DNA of 64,000 bases from positions 133,999 through 197,998 of the forward strand of contig NZ_JAQGPN010000003.1 in the NCBI RefSeq assembly GCF_028826155.1, read 5' to 3'. The position numbers were made by a program, and so were the translations under genes. Positions 36,707 through 44,764 of this stretch are shown here, one piece after another. The notes under the pieces are model-generated. The model was not told the origin of the DNA, searched no databases, and worked only from the letters and a program-made list of their open reading frames with translations. The stretch is from Mesorhizobium shangrilense (lineage in GTDB: Bacteria > Pseudomonadota > Alphaproteobacteria > Rhizobiales > Rhizobiaceae). How positions within the stretch are numbered: the stretch's first letter is position 1; each line of letters starts with the position of its first letter.

Positions 36707-37831
36707 CTAGCCGACCGAAAGGTCGCTGACGACCTTTTCATCGACCTCGATGCCAAGCCCGGGACGTGTCGGGGGTCTGGCAAGCCCCTCCTGCATCATG
36801 ATCGGCTGATCCACCAGCTCCTGCTGGACGACGACCGGGTGCGGTTTGAACTCGAACAGGCGCGCGGCGGGCGAGGCTATCGAAAGATGCAGGCTCGCTG
36901 CCGTGGTGATGGCTGTCGACCAGGCATGCGCATTGATCGTCTTGCCATGCTGGCGCAGCAGATCGTCGACACGGCGAAACCCGGTGATGCCCTCGGCGCG
37001 CGCGGGATCGACGCCGAAGACATCGACGGCTCCAGTCTCCAGCAGCGTGCGATAGCCGGTGAGGGTGAACTCTCGCTCTCCGCTGGCGATCGGAACGGAA
37101 ACGGCCGATTTGAGCGCCTGATAGTCCTCGTGGCGCGTCGGATGGAAGGGCTCCTCGATCCAGCCGGCTCCGAGCGCCTCAAGCCGCTTTGCGACGGAAA
37201 TTCCGGTGTCGAGGTCCCAGTCGATGCCGTTGCCTATGTCGACGAGGATCTCGGCGTCCGCGCCAAGGGTGTCGCGCAGCATGCCGACGAAGCGGACCAC
37301 CTGCTCAGGGTCTTGCCCGATGGGCGAAAGCCCCTTCTTGCCAAGCCCGAGCTTGACGCTTCGGAAGCCTCTGGCGAAGTAGGATTGCACCTCCTCCACG
37401 CATGCGTCCAGCGTCGCCTTGTTGACATGGCAGGACGCGTTGGCGGGCAGGGCGTCATGCGCGGCCCCGCCGAAGAGTTCGAAGAGCGGCTTGCCCGCTT
37501 CCTTGCCCTTGATGTCCCAGAGCGACATGTCGACGGCGCTCAGCGCGATGCTGGCGATGCCGCCCTCGCCATACCACCAGGAGTGGGCGCGCATGAGTTC
37601 CCATGCACGGGCCACGTCGATATCGCCTGCATCCTTGAGCAGGGGAGCGAAGCCTTCCTCCATGATCGTCCTGGTCGCCTTGCAGGCTTCCGGCCACATG
37701 GCGATGCCTTCGCCCCAGCCGACGATGCCGTCCTGCGTTTCGGTGCGCACGAGGATGGTCATGCGGAACGTGCCGAAATCGTTCGCATCCTGGTAGCGCA
37801 GTATGTGGCTGGTGATCTTGGCGATGCGCAT
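36707..37831 (-). CDS. mandelate racemase/muconate lactonizing enzyme family (sugar-acid dehydratase-like)
   Basis: 374 residues from ATG 37831; GTG at 37840 is an alternative. Enolase superfamily: metal ligands in ILVDIGNG (Asp), WIEEPFHP (Glu) and ASGEREF (Glu); FRSVKLGLGKKG holds the barrel lysine and INAHAWST the C-terminal His. These enzymes remove a proton alpha to a carboxylate and usually dehydrate sugar acids such as galactonate, fuconate or tartrate. First gene of the leftward operon. Confidence 0.9.
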   Translation of the reverse strand: MRIAKITSHILRYQDANDFGTFRMTILVRTETQDGIVGWGEGIAMWPEACKATRTIMEEGFAPLLKDAGDIDVARAWELMRAHSWWYGEGGIASIALSAVDMSLWDIKGKEAGKPLFELFGGAAHDALPANASCHVNKATLDACVEEVQSYFARGFRSVKLGLGKKGLSPIGQDPEQVVRFVGMLRDTLGADAEILVDIGNGIDWDLDTGISVAKRLEALGAGWIEEPFHPTRHEDYQALKSAVSVPIASGEREFTLTGYRTLLETGAVDVFGVDPARAEGITGFRRVDDLLRQHGKTINAHAWSTAITTAASLHLSIASPAARLFEFKPHPVVVQQELVDQPIMMQEGLARPPTRPGLGIEVDEKVVSDLSVG

Positions 37832-37894
37832 GGACGACACTTGTGTGCGCCGAGGATTGGCGCCGACCTTTCCGGCCGCATTGGCTGGTTGATC

Positions 37895-37927
37895 GTTGAC
37901 TAGCCTGAGGCCCGCTGCTAAGTCAAC
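37895..37927. promoter_or_regulatory. long inverted repeat in the divergent promoter
   Basis: GTTGACTAGC (37895-37904) and GCTAAGTCAAC (37917-37927) are near-perfect inverted copies (one extra base) about 12 bases apart. They are in the gap between the leftward dehydratase and the rightward regulator genes. A plausible operator, distinct from the nearby GGTCAGACC. Confidence 0.5.
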
Positions 37928-37931
37928 AAGA

Positions 37932-37941
37932 GGTCAGACCA
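37932..37941. promoter_or_regulatory. FadR-like operator GGTCAGACC(A)
   Basis: GGTCAGACC is a perfect palindrome about a central base and, read on the other strand, gives TTGGTCTGACC. The same TGGTCTGACC appears before the dehydratase gene at 40562-40572. The sequence resembles the E. coli FadR site (TGGTnnGACCA). Sits before the second GntR gene. Confidence 0.6.
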
Positions 37942-37990
37942 ATTCAGTGGTAAAGTGATTGCCGCGCCGGGAGGGAGCAGAAGCGCCACG

Positions 37991-38716
37991 ATGACATCGG
38001 GGAAGCTGGAAATTGAGCCGCTCGTACGCGAGGGCGCGTCCGAGCGACTGGTCCATCGCCTCCTCGGCATGGTCAAGGCCGGAAACCTGAAGCCCGGGGA
38101 CAGGCTGCCGGGCGAGCGGGAGCTTGCAGGCCTTTTCAATGTGAGCCGTCCGACGATCCGCGAGGCGGTCAAGGCGCTCATCGTGCTGGGTGTACTCAAG
38201 TCGCGGCATGGCGACGGCATCTTCGTGTCTCCGCTCGAGGCAGCGGACTTGCTCGGTCCGATATCCTTCTTTCTGTCGCTGCGCGATGTGGAGATCGAGA
38301 GGCTCTATGATGCGCGCGCCCTGATTGAAGGGGAAATCGCTGCGCGGGCGGCCGAGCGCGCGACGGAGGCCGATGCGGATGAACTCGACCAGTTCATCGC
38401 GCAGCAGGAAAACGTCTTGGCGGATCCGGTGGCCTATCGCGAGGTCGACACGCGTCTTCACCGCCGGCTGGCCGAGATCGCGGACAATCCTTTCCTGGCG
38501 CGTGCGGCGGAGAGCATGAACGTGCTCGGCCTCGAATTCCGCAAGATCGCATCCGAGACCGCCGAGGTCATCGCCGGTTCGGTGAACGACCACAAACGTA
38601 TCGTAGCCGGGCTGCGTGCTCGCGACGCCAATGCCGCGCGCACGGCGATGCGCGAGCATATGGAGCGCGTGCTGACCACCACCAAGCGGGCCGAGCGCCA
38701 CCAGGAGACATCATGA
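37991..38716 (+). CDS. GntR family regulator, FadR subfamily (rightward)
   Basis: 241 residues from ATG 37991; GTG 37955 is an alternative. Winged helix: LKPGDRLPGERELAGLFNVSRPTIREAVKALIVLGVL. FCD domain with EVDTRLHRRLAEIADNPFL and HKRIVAGLRARDANAARTAMREHM. It overlaps the next gene by four bases. The TGGTCTGACC palindrome before it and at 40562 suggests autoregulation and control of the dehydratase/TRAP operon. Confidence 0.9.
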   Translation: MTSGKLEIEPLVREGASERLVHRLLGMVKAGNLKPGDRLPGERELAGLFNVSRPTIREAVKALIVLGVLKSRHGDGIFVSPLEAADLLGPISFFLSLRDVEIERLYDARALIEGEIAARAAERATEADADELDQFIAQQENVLADPVAYREVDTRLHRRLAEIADNPFLARAAESMNVLGLEFRKIASETAEVIAGSVNDHKRIVAGLRARDANAARTAMREHMERVLTTTKRAERHQETS

Positions 38717-39507
38717 CGAGGCAGTCGCGCGGCGGGCTCACTCGCCCAGGCATTGACGACATTGTGGCGGGTGGGTTCTCCACCCCATGGGACGCGCCGA
38801 CCATTCCGCCGTTTCCGTTTCGCTTCCGAAACGTCGAGATGATGACGCTGTTCTACCGCAGCGATCGCAAGGCCATGGAGTTTCTGCTCCCAGAGCCGCT
38901 TCAGTGCACCGGCGACATCGTCGCCATACACATCTACCGGATGAACGATACGGACTGGATCGGCCCGTTCGGCGAATCGAACATCATGTTCGGGGCTTCG
39001 TTGCCCGGCGGTCCTTCCGGCTCCTATTCTCCCTACTTCTTCCTCAGCACCGAGATCGGCGTCTCTCACGGCCGTGAAATGCATGGTCAGCCCAAGAAGC
39101 TGGCCAATGTGTCGCTCGAGTTCCGCGGCGACCTGATCGTCGGAAGCGTCGAGCGCAACGGCATCGATATCATCACGGCGACCTTGCCCTACAAGCAGGT
39201 GGCCTGCGATCCGAAAGAGATCGCGGCGCATTTCGACTTCTCGACGAACATCAACCTCAAGGTCATCGACCATATCGATGGCCGGCCGGCGATCCGCCAG
39301 CTGACCTCGCGCAAGCTTGCCGACATGACCGTGCACGAATGCTGGACCGGGCCGTGCTCGGTCGAGCTTCGCGCCAACGTTCAGGCCCCGATCTTCCGTC
39401 TTCCGGTGCTGGAGCCGCTGCGCGGCTTCTACTGGCGCGCGGACTTCTCCCTCATTCCGGGCCAGATCATCCACGACTACCTCGCCGAAGACGGCAAGGC
39501 AGTCTAG
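38713..39507 (+). CDS. acetoacetate decarboxylase family protein
   Basis: 264 residues. The core GREMHGQPKKLANVSL carries the Schiff-base lysine position of acetoacetate decarboxylase (PKK), with YFFLSTEIGVSHGREMH before it. Family relatives include decarboxylases, aldolase-dehydratases and hydratases. In a sugar-acid operon a true acetoacetate role is doubtful; an oxo-acid lyase or hydratase step is more likely. Confidence 0.85.
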   Translation: MTRQSRGGLTRPGIDDIVAGGFSTPWDAPTIPPFPFRFRNVEMMTLFYRSDRKAMEFLLPEPLQCTGDIVAIHIYRMNDTDWIGPFGESNIMFGASLPGGPSGSYSPYFFLSTEIGVSHGREMHGQPKKLANVSLEFRGDLIVGSVERNGIDIITATLPYKQVACDPKEIAAHFDFSTNINLKVIDHIDGRPAIRQLTSRKLADMTVHECWTGPCSVELRANVQAPIFRLPVLEPLRGFYWRADFSLIPGQIIHDYLAEDGKAV

Positions 39508-39524
39508 CAGAAAGCAGAGTATCC

Positions 39525-40502
39525 ATGTCTGAAGGGGCCGCACGACGCGTCGTCGTGACCGACTATACATTTCCCAATCTCGACCGGGAGCGCTTGGCCG
39601 CGGAGAAGCTTGGCGCCTCGTTCGAGGCACATCAATGCCGCACGGCGGCCGAGGTCGCCAGCGCCATAGCGGGCGCCGATGTCGCGGTGGTCCAGTTCGC
39701 GCCCTGCGGCGCCGAGGCCATCGCAGGTCTTGCGCCGGGCGCGACCCTGCTGCGCTACGGTATCGGCTACGACAACATTGACGTCGCCGCCGCGGCCGCC
39801 AGGTCGATGCCGGTCGGCTACGTGCCTGACTACTGCATCGACGAGGTGGCCGACCACACAGTCGCCCTGATGCTCTCTTCGCTGCGCAAGCTCCCCGGCC
39901 TCGATGCGTCCCTTCGCGCGGGTCGCTGGGAAGCGGTCGCGGCCGCGAGGCCGCTCAAGCCCTTCGCCGAAACGGTTGTGGGCTTCCTCGGCTTCGGACA
40001 GATCGGCCGGGAGATCTGCCGGCGGCTGAAGCCTTTCGGCTTCCAGTTCATCGTTGCGGATCCGATGCTCGACGACGCCAAGGCGGCGGAGCTGGGCGTT
40101 CGTCGCGTGGACGTCGGGACGCTGTTCCGCGAGGCGGACGCGCTGTCGCTCAACGCTCCCGCAACGCCGGAGACGACGGGCATCGTCAATGCCGGAACGC
40201 TCAAGACCATGAAGTCCAACGCCGTGATCGTGAACACGGCGAGAGGCAAGCTGGTCAACGAGCCTGACTTGGCTGCGGCGCTGACAGATGGCGTGATTGC
40301 CGGAGCGGGGCTCGATGTCTTCGAGACCGAGCCGCTGCCGGCAGACTCGCCGCTCCGCCAGGCTCCCAATCTCATCCTGACGCCGCATGCGGCCTGGTAT
40401 TCGGAAGCCGCGATCGGCCGCCTGCAGCAGCTCATCGCCGACGATATCGGCGCTGCGCTTTCAGGGGCTCGTCCGCGGCGGCCCGTGCCGGGAAGCGCAT
40501 AG
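39525..40502 (+). CDS. D-isomer-specific 2-hydroxyacid dehydrogenase family protein
   Basis: 325 residues from ATG 39525. NAD-binding VGFLGFGQIGREICRRL, substrate-arginine region VIVNTARGKLVNEPDL, and catalytic PLRQAPNLILTPHAAWYSE with the His of the Glu-His pair. The C-terminal binding protein-like subgroup fits the pattern. It would reduce a 2-oxo-acid to a D-2-hydroxyacid, or run in reverse. Ends 108 bases before the next gene, across the promoter at 40536-40575. Confidence 0.9.
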   Translation: MSEGAARRVVVTDYTFPNLDRERLAAEKLGASFEAHQCRTAAEVASAIAGADVAVVQFAPCGAEAIAGLAPGATLLRYGIGYDNIDVAAAAARSMPVGYVPDYCIDEVADHTVALMLSSLRKLPGLDASLRAGRWEAVAAARPLKPFAETVVGFLGFGQIGREICRRLKPFGFQFIVADPMLDDAKAAELGVRRVDVGTLFREADALSLNAPATPETTGIVNAGTLKTMKSNAVIVNTARGKLVNEPDLAAALTDGVIAGAGLDVFETEPLPADSPLRQAPNLILTPHAAWYSEAAIGRLQQLIADDIGAALSGARPRRPVPGSA

Positions 40503-40535
40503 GAAAAACGCGCCTGTGCAAAGGCAGGCGACGAA

Positions 40536-40575
40536 TTGACAGGCTGGTGGTCAGTCGATAATGGTCTGACCACTT
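40536..40575 (+). promoter_or_regulatory. promoter with overlapping FadR-like operator
   Basis: TTGACA (40536-40541), GATAAT (40557-40562, 15-base spacing) and the operator AATGGTCTGACCACTT (40560-40575), whose core TGGTCTGACCA is a perfect palindrome. A second partial copy TGGTCAGTC lies at 40548-40556. The operator covers the -10 and start-site region, as expected for repression by the GntR regulator. Confidence 0.6.
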
Positions 40576-40610
40576 AAGTTGGCTGACAAATAAGAAAGTC
40601 GGTTTCAGTG

Positions 40611-41807
40611 ATGCGTTCGGATCGTTTCAAGATCGTAGATGTGCGCGCTTTCGTCGTCGCCGGCGATGATACGGGCGGCGACTACCATCGCCGGGCCGGC
40701 GGTCACTGGATCACCGACACGCTGATCTCCAATCCGATGTCCGTCTATCCGGAATATCGCGATAGCCGCACCAAGTGGGGCATCGGCACCCTTGGTTCGG
40801 TCGTGGTCGAGATCGAGGCTGCAGACGGCACGGTCGGCGTCGCTACCGGCATGGGTGGCGAGCCGGCCTGCTACCTCATCGAGAAGCATTTCCGTCGCTT
40901 CCTGATTGGCGCCGATCCGCGCGACACGGCGCTGCTCTGGGACCAGATGTTCCGCGCCTCGATGTTCTATGGGCGCAAGGGTCTCACCCTGACGGCCATC
41001 AGCGCGGTCGATCTGGCGTTGTGGGATCTGCTCGGTCTGCTGCGTGGCGAGCCTGTCTACAAGATGATCGGCGGCGCCGTTCGCCCCGATATGCCGCTCT
41101 ACTGCACGGGCCCGGAGCCGGCCGTCTATCAGGAGCAGGGTTTCCTCGGCGGAAAGTTCCCGCTGCCCGAAGGACCGGCTGACGGCCCCGCGGGCCTGCG
41201 CCGCAACGTCGAGCGCGTGGCGGCGGTGCGCGAAAGCGTCGGGCCCGACTTCCCGATCATGATCGACTGCTACATGTCGCTCGACGTTCCCTATGCGATC
41301 GATCTCGCCAACGCGGTTCGTCCCTTCAATGTCTATTGGCTGGAAGAGGTCCTGCACCCCGACGACTTCGACGGGCACAAGGCGCTCAAGGCGGCCTGCC
41401 CGTGGGTGCGCTGGACGACCGGCGAGCACGAGTACACGCGCTATGGCTTCCGCAACCTGATCCAGGCGCGCGCCATCGACATCGTTCAGCCGGACGTCAT
41501 GTGGGCTGGCGGCCTGACTGAGCTGATCAAGATCAGCGCGCTTGCCAATGCCTACGATATTCCCGTGGTGCCGCATGGGTCGGGCGCATACAGCTATCAC
41601 TTCTGCATCACGCAGCCCCAGGCGCTTTTCTCCGAGTACATCAACATTAGCCCCGACGGGCGCTCGATGCAGCCGGTGTTTGGCGACATGTTCGAAAACG
41701 AACGTCTGCCCAGCAGCGGACGTATCGCACTCGATGACGCGCCGGGTTTCGGCCTCGTGCTCAACAGGGACAAGCTGAAACTGGCGCGTCCCTATCCATC
41801 AAGCTGA
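40611..41807 (+). CDS. rhmD: L-rhamnonate dehydratase-like enzyme (enolase superfamily)
   Basis: 398 residues; GTG at 40608 also possible. It matches E. coli RhmD along its length: GGDYHRRAGGHWITDTLISNPMS, LGSVVVEIEA, GFLGGKFPLPEGPADGPAGLRRN. Metal ligands: PIMIDCYMS, WLEEVLHP, TTGEHEY; catalytic His in VVPHGSGAYSYH; ends LNRDKLKLARPY as RhmD. RhmD dehydrates L-rhamnonate to 2-keto-3-deoxy-L-rhamnonate with Mg2+. Substrate could be L-rhamnonate, L-mannonate or L-lyxonate. Leads the TRAP operon. Confidence 0.87.
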   Translation: MRSDRFKIVDVRAFVVAGDDTGGDYHRRAGGHWITDTLISNPMSVYPEYRDSRTKWGIGTLGSVVVEIEAADGTVGVATGMGGEPACYLIEKHFRRFLIGADPRDTALLWDQMFRASMFYGRKGLTLTAISAVDLALWDLLGLLRGEPVYKMIGGAVRPDMPLYCTGPEPAVYQEQGFLGGKFPLPEGPADGPAGLRRNVERVAAVRESVGPDFPIMIDCYMSLDVPYAIDLANAVRPFNVYWLEEVLHPDDFDGHKALKAACPWVRWTTGEHEYTRYGFRNLIQARAIDIVQPDVMWAGGLTELIKISALANAYDIPVVPHGSGAYSYHFCITQPQALFSEYINISPDGRSMQPVFGDMFENERLPSSGRIALDDAPGFGLVLNRDKLKLARPYPSS

Positions 41808-41833
41808 ATCTCAACCTATAAAGGGAGGAATCA

Positions 41834-42850
41834 ATGAACTCATCGCTCAATCGTCGCGCGTTCGCGGCGGCCATGCTGGGCACGGTGGCGCTCGCCGCCG
41901 GCTTCGGCGTGACCCAGGCCGACGCGCAGTCGCGCACGCTGCGTCTGTCGCACCATCTCGCGCCGGGCCATCTCGTCGACGTCGCCTCGCACCGCTTCGC
42001 CGAGCTCGTCGCCGAGCAGAGCAAGGGCGCGATCAAAGTTGAGGTGTTCCCTTCGGGCCAGATCGCGGGCCTGCGCCAGGGCGCTGAAGCCGTGCAGTTC
42101 GGCACCGTCGACTTCGTGTGGACCGATTTCGGCACGCTCGCCAACTGGCGTCCGGAGTACGGCTTCGTAAGCCTGCCGTTCCTCTTCCAGGGCGACGATC
42201 ACTTCGACGCCGTCTTCAACGGCGACGTCGGCCGCGAGCTGCGCGACGACGTGTCCAAGAACCTCAACATCGAGGCACTCGGCTACGGCAATGCGGGTTT
42301 TCGCGTGATCGCCACGAGCGGCAAGGCGGTCAAGGAGCCGGCCGACCTGAAGGGCGTGCGCATCCGCGTTCCGGAAGTGCCGATCTTAGTCTCGGCCTTC
42401 AAGTCGGTCGGGGCGAACCCGACGCCGATGGCCTGGGGTGAAGTGTACACCGCGCTCCAGACCGGCGTCATCGACGCCGTCGAGAACCCGGCCGAAGGCC
42501 TTGCCGTCGGCGGCATGCAGGAGGTCACCAAGTATCTCTCGCGCACCTATCACATCATGACCGACGTCAACCTGTTCGTCAGCAATGACGTGATGTCGAG
42601 CTTCACGCCGGAGCTGCAGGAGGCCATCCGCGCTTCCGCCAAGACCGCAGTGGACGAGTTCAACGCCAAGACCCGCGAGGCGGCGGCCGGCTACTGGAAG
42701 CAGCTCTCGGAAAAGCTCGAGACGGTGGAAGAGCCGAACCGCGCCGCCTTCCAGGAGGCGATGGCGCCGGTGTGGAAAGAGTTCACGGCGGCCGCCGGTG
42801 AGGCGGGCCAGGGCTGGATCGACCGCATCCAGGCCGTGCCGGCAAAGTAG
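41834..42850 (+). CDS. TRAP transporter solute-binding protein (DctP-type)
   Basis: 338 residues; AAGGGAGGAATCA upstream sets the start. Signal with a twin-arginine-like NRRAFAAAML lead and cleavage near ADAQS. Mature: RLSHHLAPGHLVDVASHRFAELVAEQSKGAIKVEVFPSGQ. The conserved substrate arginine lies in LKGVRIRVPEVPI. Binds a sugar acid or other organic acid. Its membrane partners are 3.3 kb downstream, beyond three enzyme genes. Confidence 0.93.
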   Translation: MNSSLNRRAFAAAMLGTVALAAGFGVTQADAQSRTLRLSHHLAPGHLVDVASHRFAELVAEQSKGAIKVEVFPSGQIAGLRQGAEAVQFGTVDFVWTDFGTLANWRPEYGFVSLPFLFQGDDHFDAVFNGDVGRELRDDVSKNLNIEALGYGNAGFRVIATSGKAVKEPADLKGVRIRVPEVPILVSAFKSVGANPTPMAWGEVYTALQTGVIDAVENPAEGLAVGGMQEVTKYLSRTYHIMTDVNLFVSNDVMSSFTPELQEAIRASAKTAVDEFNAKTREAAAGYWKQLSEKLETVEEPNRAAFQEAMAPVWKEFTAAAGEAGQGWIDRIQAVPAK

Positions 42851-42857
42851 TTGGATG

Positions 42858-42887
42858 CGCCGGGCCGCGACATGACGCGGCCCGGCG
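42858..42887 (+). terminator. strong hairpin after dctP-like gene (attenuating terminator)
   Basis: CGCCGGGCCGCG (42858-42869) pairs perfectly with 42876-42887 around ACATGA, followed by TTTCAATTT. A 12-base-pair GC stem with a weak T tract probably ends most transcripts after the binding-protein gene, keeping it more abundant than downstream proteins. Confidence 0.75.
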
Positions 42888-42930
42888 TTTCAATTTCCTA
42901 CGTCTCATTCTGCTATCTTGGAGTGAACCA

Positions 42931-43680
42931 GTGACCAATCTTGGCCTGGCAGGCAGGGTGGTGCTCGTCACGGGCGCTGCCAGCGGCATTGGTCGCGCGG
43001 TCGCCCAGTGTTTCGCGGAAGCGGGAAGCCGTGTCGCGCTGGCTGACATCAATGCGGCCGGCGTCAGGGAGGCGGCTTCCGCGCTGTCCCCCGATGCGCT
43101 GCCGCTTTCGCTAGATCTTGGTAATGAAGCGGACTGCAACGCGGCCGTCGCGCAAACGGTCGCGCGGTTCGGCCGGCTCGACGTGCTGGTCAATGCTGGC
43201 GCAATCATCATGCGGCAGCCCCTGGACGCCGTGAGCCCCGACGATATCCAGCGCACGGCTATGGTCAACATGGCCGGTCCGCTCTTCATTGCGCGGGCGG
43301 CAGCCGCTGCGATGAAGGCCAACGGCTTTGGCCGCATCGTGCTCTTCTCCAGCCAGGGCGCCCATACCGGCGGCTATGTCGGCTCGACGGTCTATGCGAT
43401 GTCGAAGGCCGGCGTGCTTGCCCTGACCAAATCCCTGGCCCGCGAATTCGCCCGCGACGGCATCACCGTCAACGCGGTCGCGCCGGGCTTGGTCGACACG
43501 CCGATGATCCGTAACGACGTATCGGAAGAGGCGCTGGCGCGGTTCATGGACATGATCCCCATGGGCCGGGTAGCCGCCCCCGAGGAACTCGCCAGGTGTT
43601 GCATGTTCCTGGCCAGCGACTGGTCGTCCTACGTGACGGGACACACGCTGGACGTGAACGGCGGCCAATTGATGCGGTGA
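42931..43680 (+). CDS. short-chain dehydrogenase/reductase
   Basis: 249 residues from GTG (GGAG upstream). TGAASGIGRA, the NNAG motif reads VNAGAI, catalytic FSSQGAHTGGYVGSTVYAMSKAG, and DVNGGQLMR at the C-terminus as in FabG-like sugar and polyol dehydrogenases. Possibly oxidises a hydroxyl of the imported compound. First gene after the hairpin; 7 bases from the next. Confidence 0.88.
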   Translation: MTNLGLAGRVVLVTGAASGIGRAVAQCFAEAGSRVALADINAAGVREAASALSPDALPLSLDLGNEADCNAAVAQTVARFGRLDVLVNAGAIIMRQPLDAVSPDDIQRTAMVNMAGPLFIARAAAAAMKANGFGRIVLFSSQGAHTGGYVGSTVYAMSKAGVLALTKSLAREFARDGITVNAVAPGLVDTPMIRNDVSEEALARFMDMIPMGRVAAPEELARCCMFLASDWSSYVTGHTLDVNGGQLMR

Positions 43681-43687
43681 ACCAGAC

Positions 43688-44764
43688 ATGCCCACCCTGA
43701 CCCATCATCCAGAGCTCGGGCGCGCCATCCGCGCCGACGACTGGGAAGGCCTTGCCGTCGGCACCTATACGCGCCTTGTCGACGCGATCGAGAGCAACGA
43801 CGACACTGCACGCAGCGAACTGGCCGAGTTCTTCCTCGTCGAAGCCAAGGTCATCCACGACATCTACTCCCAGTGGCTGGTCGATACGCGCCGCTATCTC
43901 GTCGACAAGGGGATCCCGGCCGATGAGGTCGCCGACGAGGAAGCGCGGATCGTGGCGCTCGCCTATGCGGGCCGTCCGCCCATGATGACTGATTGTGATG
44001 CAGCCTGGGACGCGGTCGTGGCCCTGTCGCAGAAGGTGGCGGCTGGCGGCACCGTCGGCGATGCCGAAAACATGAAGGAGCTGTGGCGGCACCTGCACGA
44101 CGGGCAGGTGGACCACATCTCCGGTCTGTTCGATATCGTGATCCGCCGCTTCGGCGAGGCTGCACTCGGGGAGATGTACGAAGGCTGGGTGATCGGCGAC
44201 TGGTTCGCCAAAAGGTATCAGCGCTTCGACGTCAGCAAGTTCTCCTGGCAGGACGCTTTCCCGCTGATCGTCTATCTGACGTTCGAATCCATGCATGGTC
44301 ACCTGGCCGGCCCGGGTCGGTTGGGAGACGTCTCGTTCGAGAGCTTCGACGACCGCGTGGTCTTCACCTTCGCGCCCTGCGGCTCGGGCGGGCGCACCGT
44401 CGTCGGCGAACCGCTCGACGGTACGCCGCCCCGGATGGAGGCTCCCTATCGGTTCAAGGTGCTGGAGGAGCCGCATGTGTTCGGCTGGAACACGCCCGGC
44501 GTCTGCACCTACTGCGCGCATTGCTGCGTGCTGACCGAAAAACTGCCGATGGAGCATTTTGGCTATCCGATCCGGGTCGTCGATCCGCCGCTCTATCCCA
44601 ACAACGGCGATGCGGTCTGCCGCTGGACCGTCTACCGCGCCCCGGAACTCGTGCCGGAATCCGTCTACCAGCGTCTCGGCTTCCAGAAACCCGGGCCGGG
44701 CATGCCGCTTGGCAGCAAGGGGCGAGTCGAGCGGGAGGCTGCGCTTTCGGGAGAAGGCGCGTGA
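43688..44764 (+). CDS. unrecognised cysteine-rich protein
   Basis: 358 residues, no family that I recognise. The N-terminal 200 residues look helical and soluble (LVEAKVIHDIYSQWLVDTRRYLV). The C-terminal part has conserved-looking motifs: TFAPCGSGGR (228-236, Cys231), WNTPGVCTYCAHCCVL (268-282, cysteines 273, 276, 279, 280 and His278), and Cys311. The CxxCxxCC cluster suggests a metal or iron-sulfur centre. No signal peptide or membrane segment. Its stop overlaps the sugar-isomerase-like gene start (GTGA), so the two probably act together. Function unknown. Confidence 0.85.
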   Translation: MPTLTHHPELGRAIRADDWEGLAVGTYTRLVDAIESNDDTARSELAEFFLVEAKVIHDIYSQWLVDTRRYLVDKGIPADEVADEEARIVALAYAGRPPMMTDCDAAWDAVVALSQKVAAGGTVGDAENMKELWRHLHDGQVDHISGLFDIVIRRFGEAALGEMYEGWVIGDWFAKRYQRFDVSKFSWQDAFPLIVYLTFESMHGHLAGPGRLGDVSFESFDDRVVFTFAPCGSGGRTVVGEPLDGTPPRMEAPYRFKVLEEPHVFGWNTPGVCTYCAHCCVLTEKLPMEHFGYPIRVVDPPLYPNNGDAVCRWTVYRAPELVPESVYQRLGFQKPGPGMPLGSKGRVEREAALSGEGA

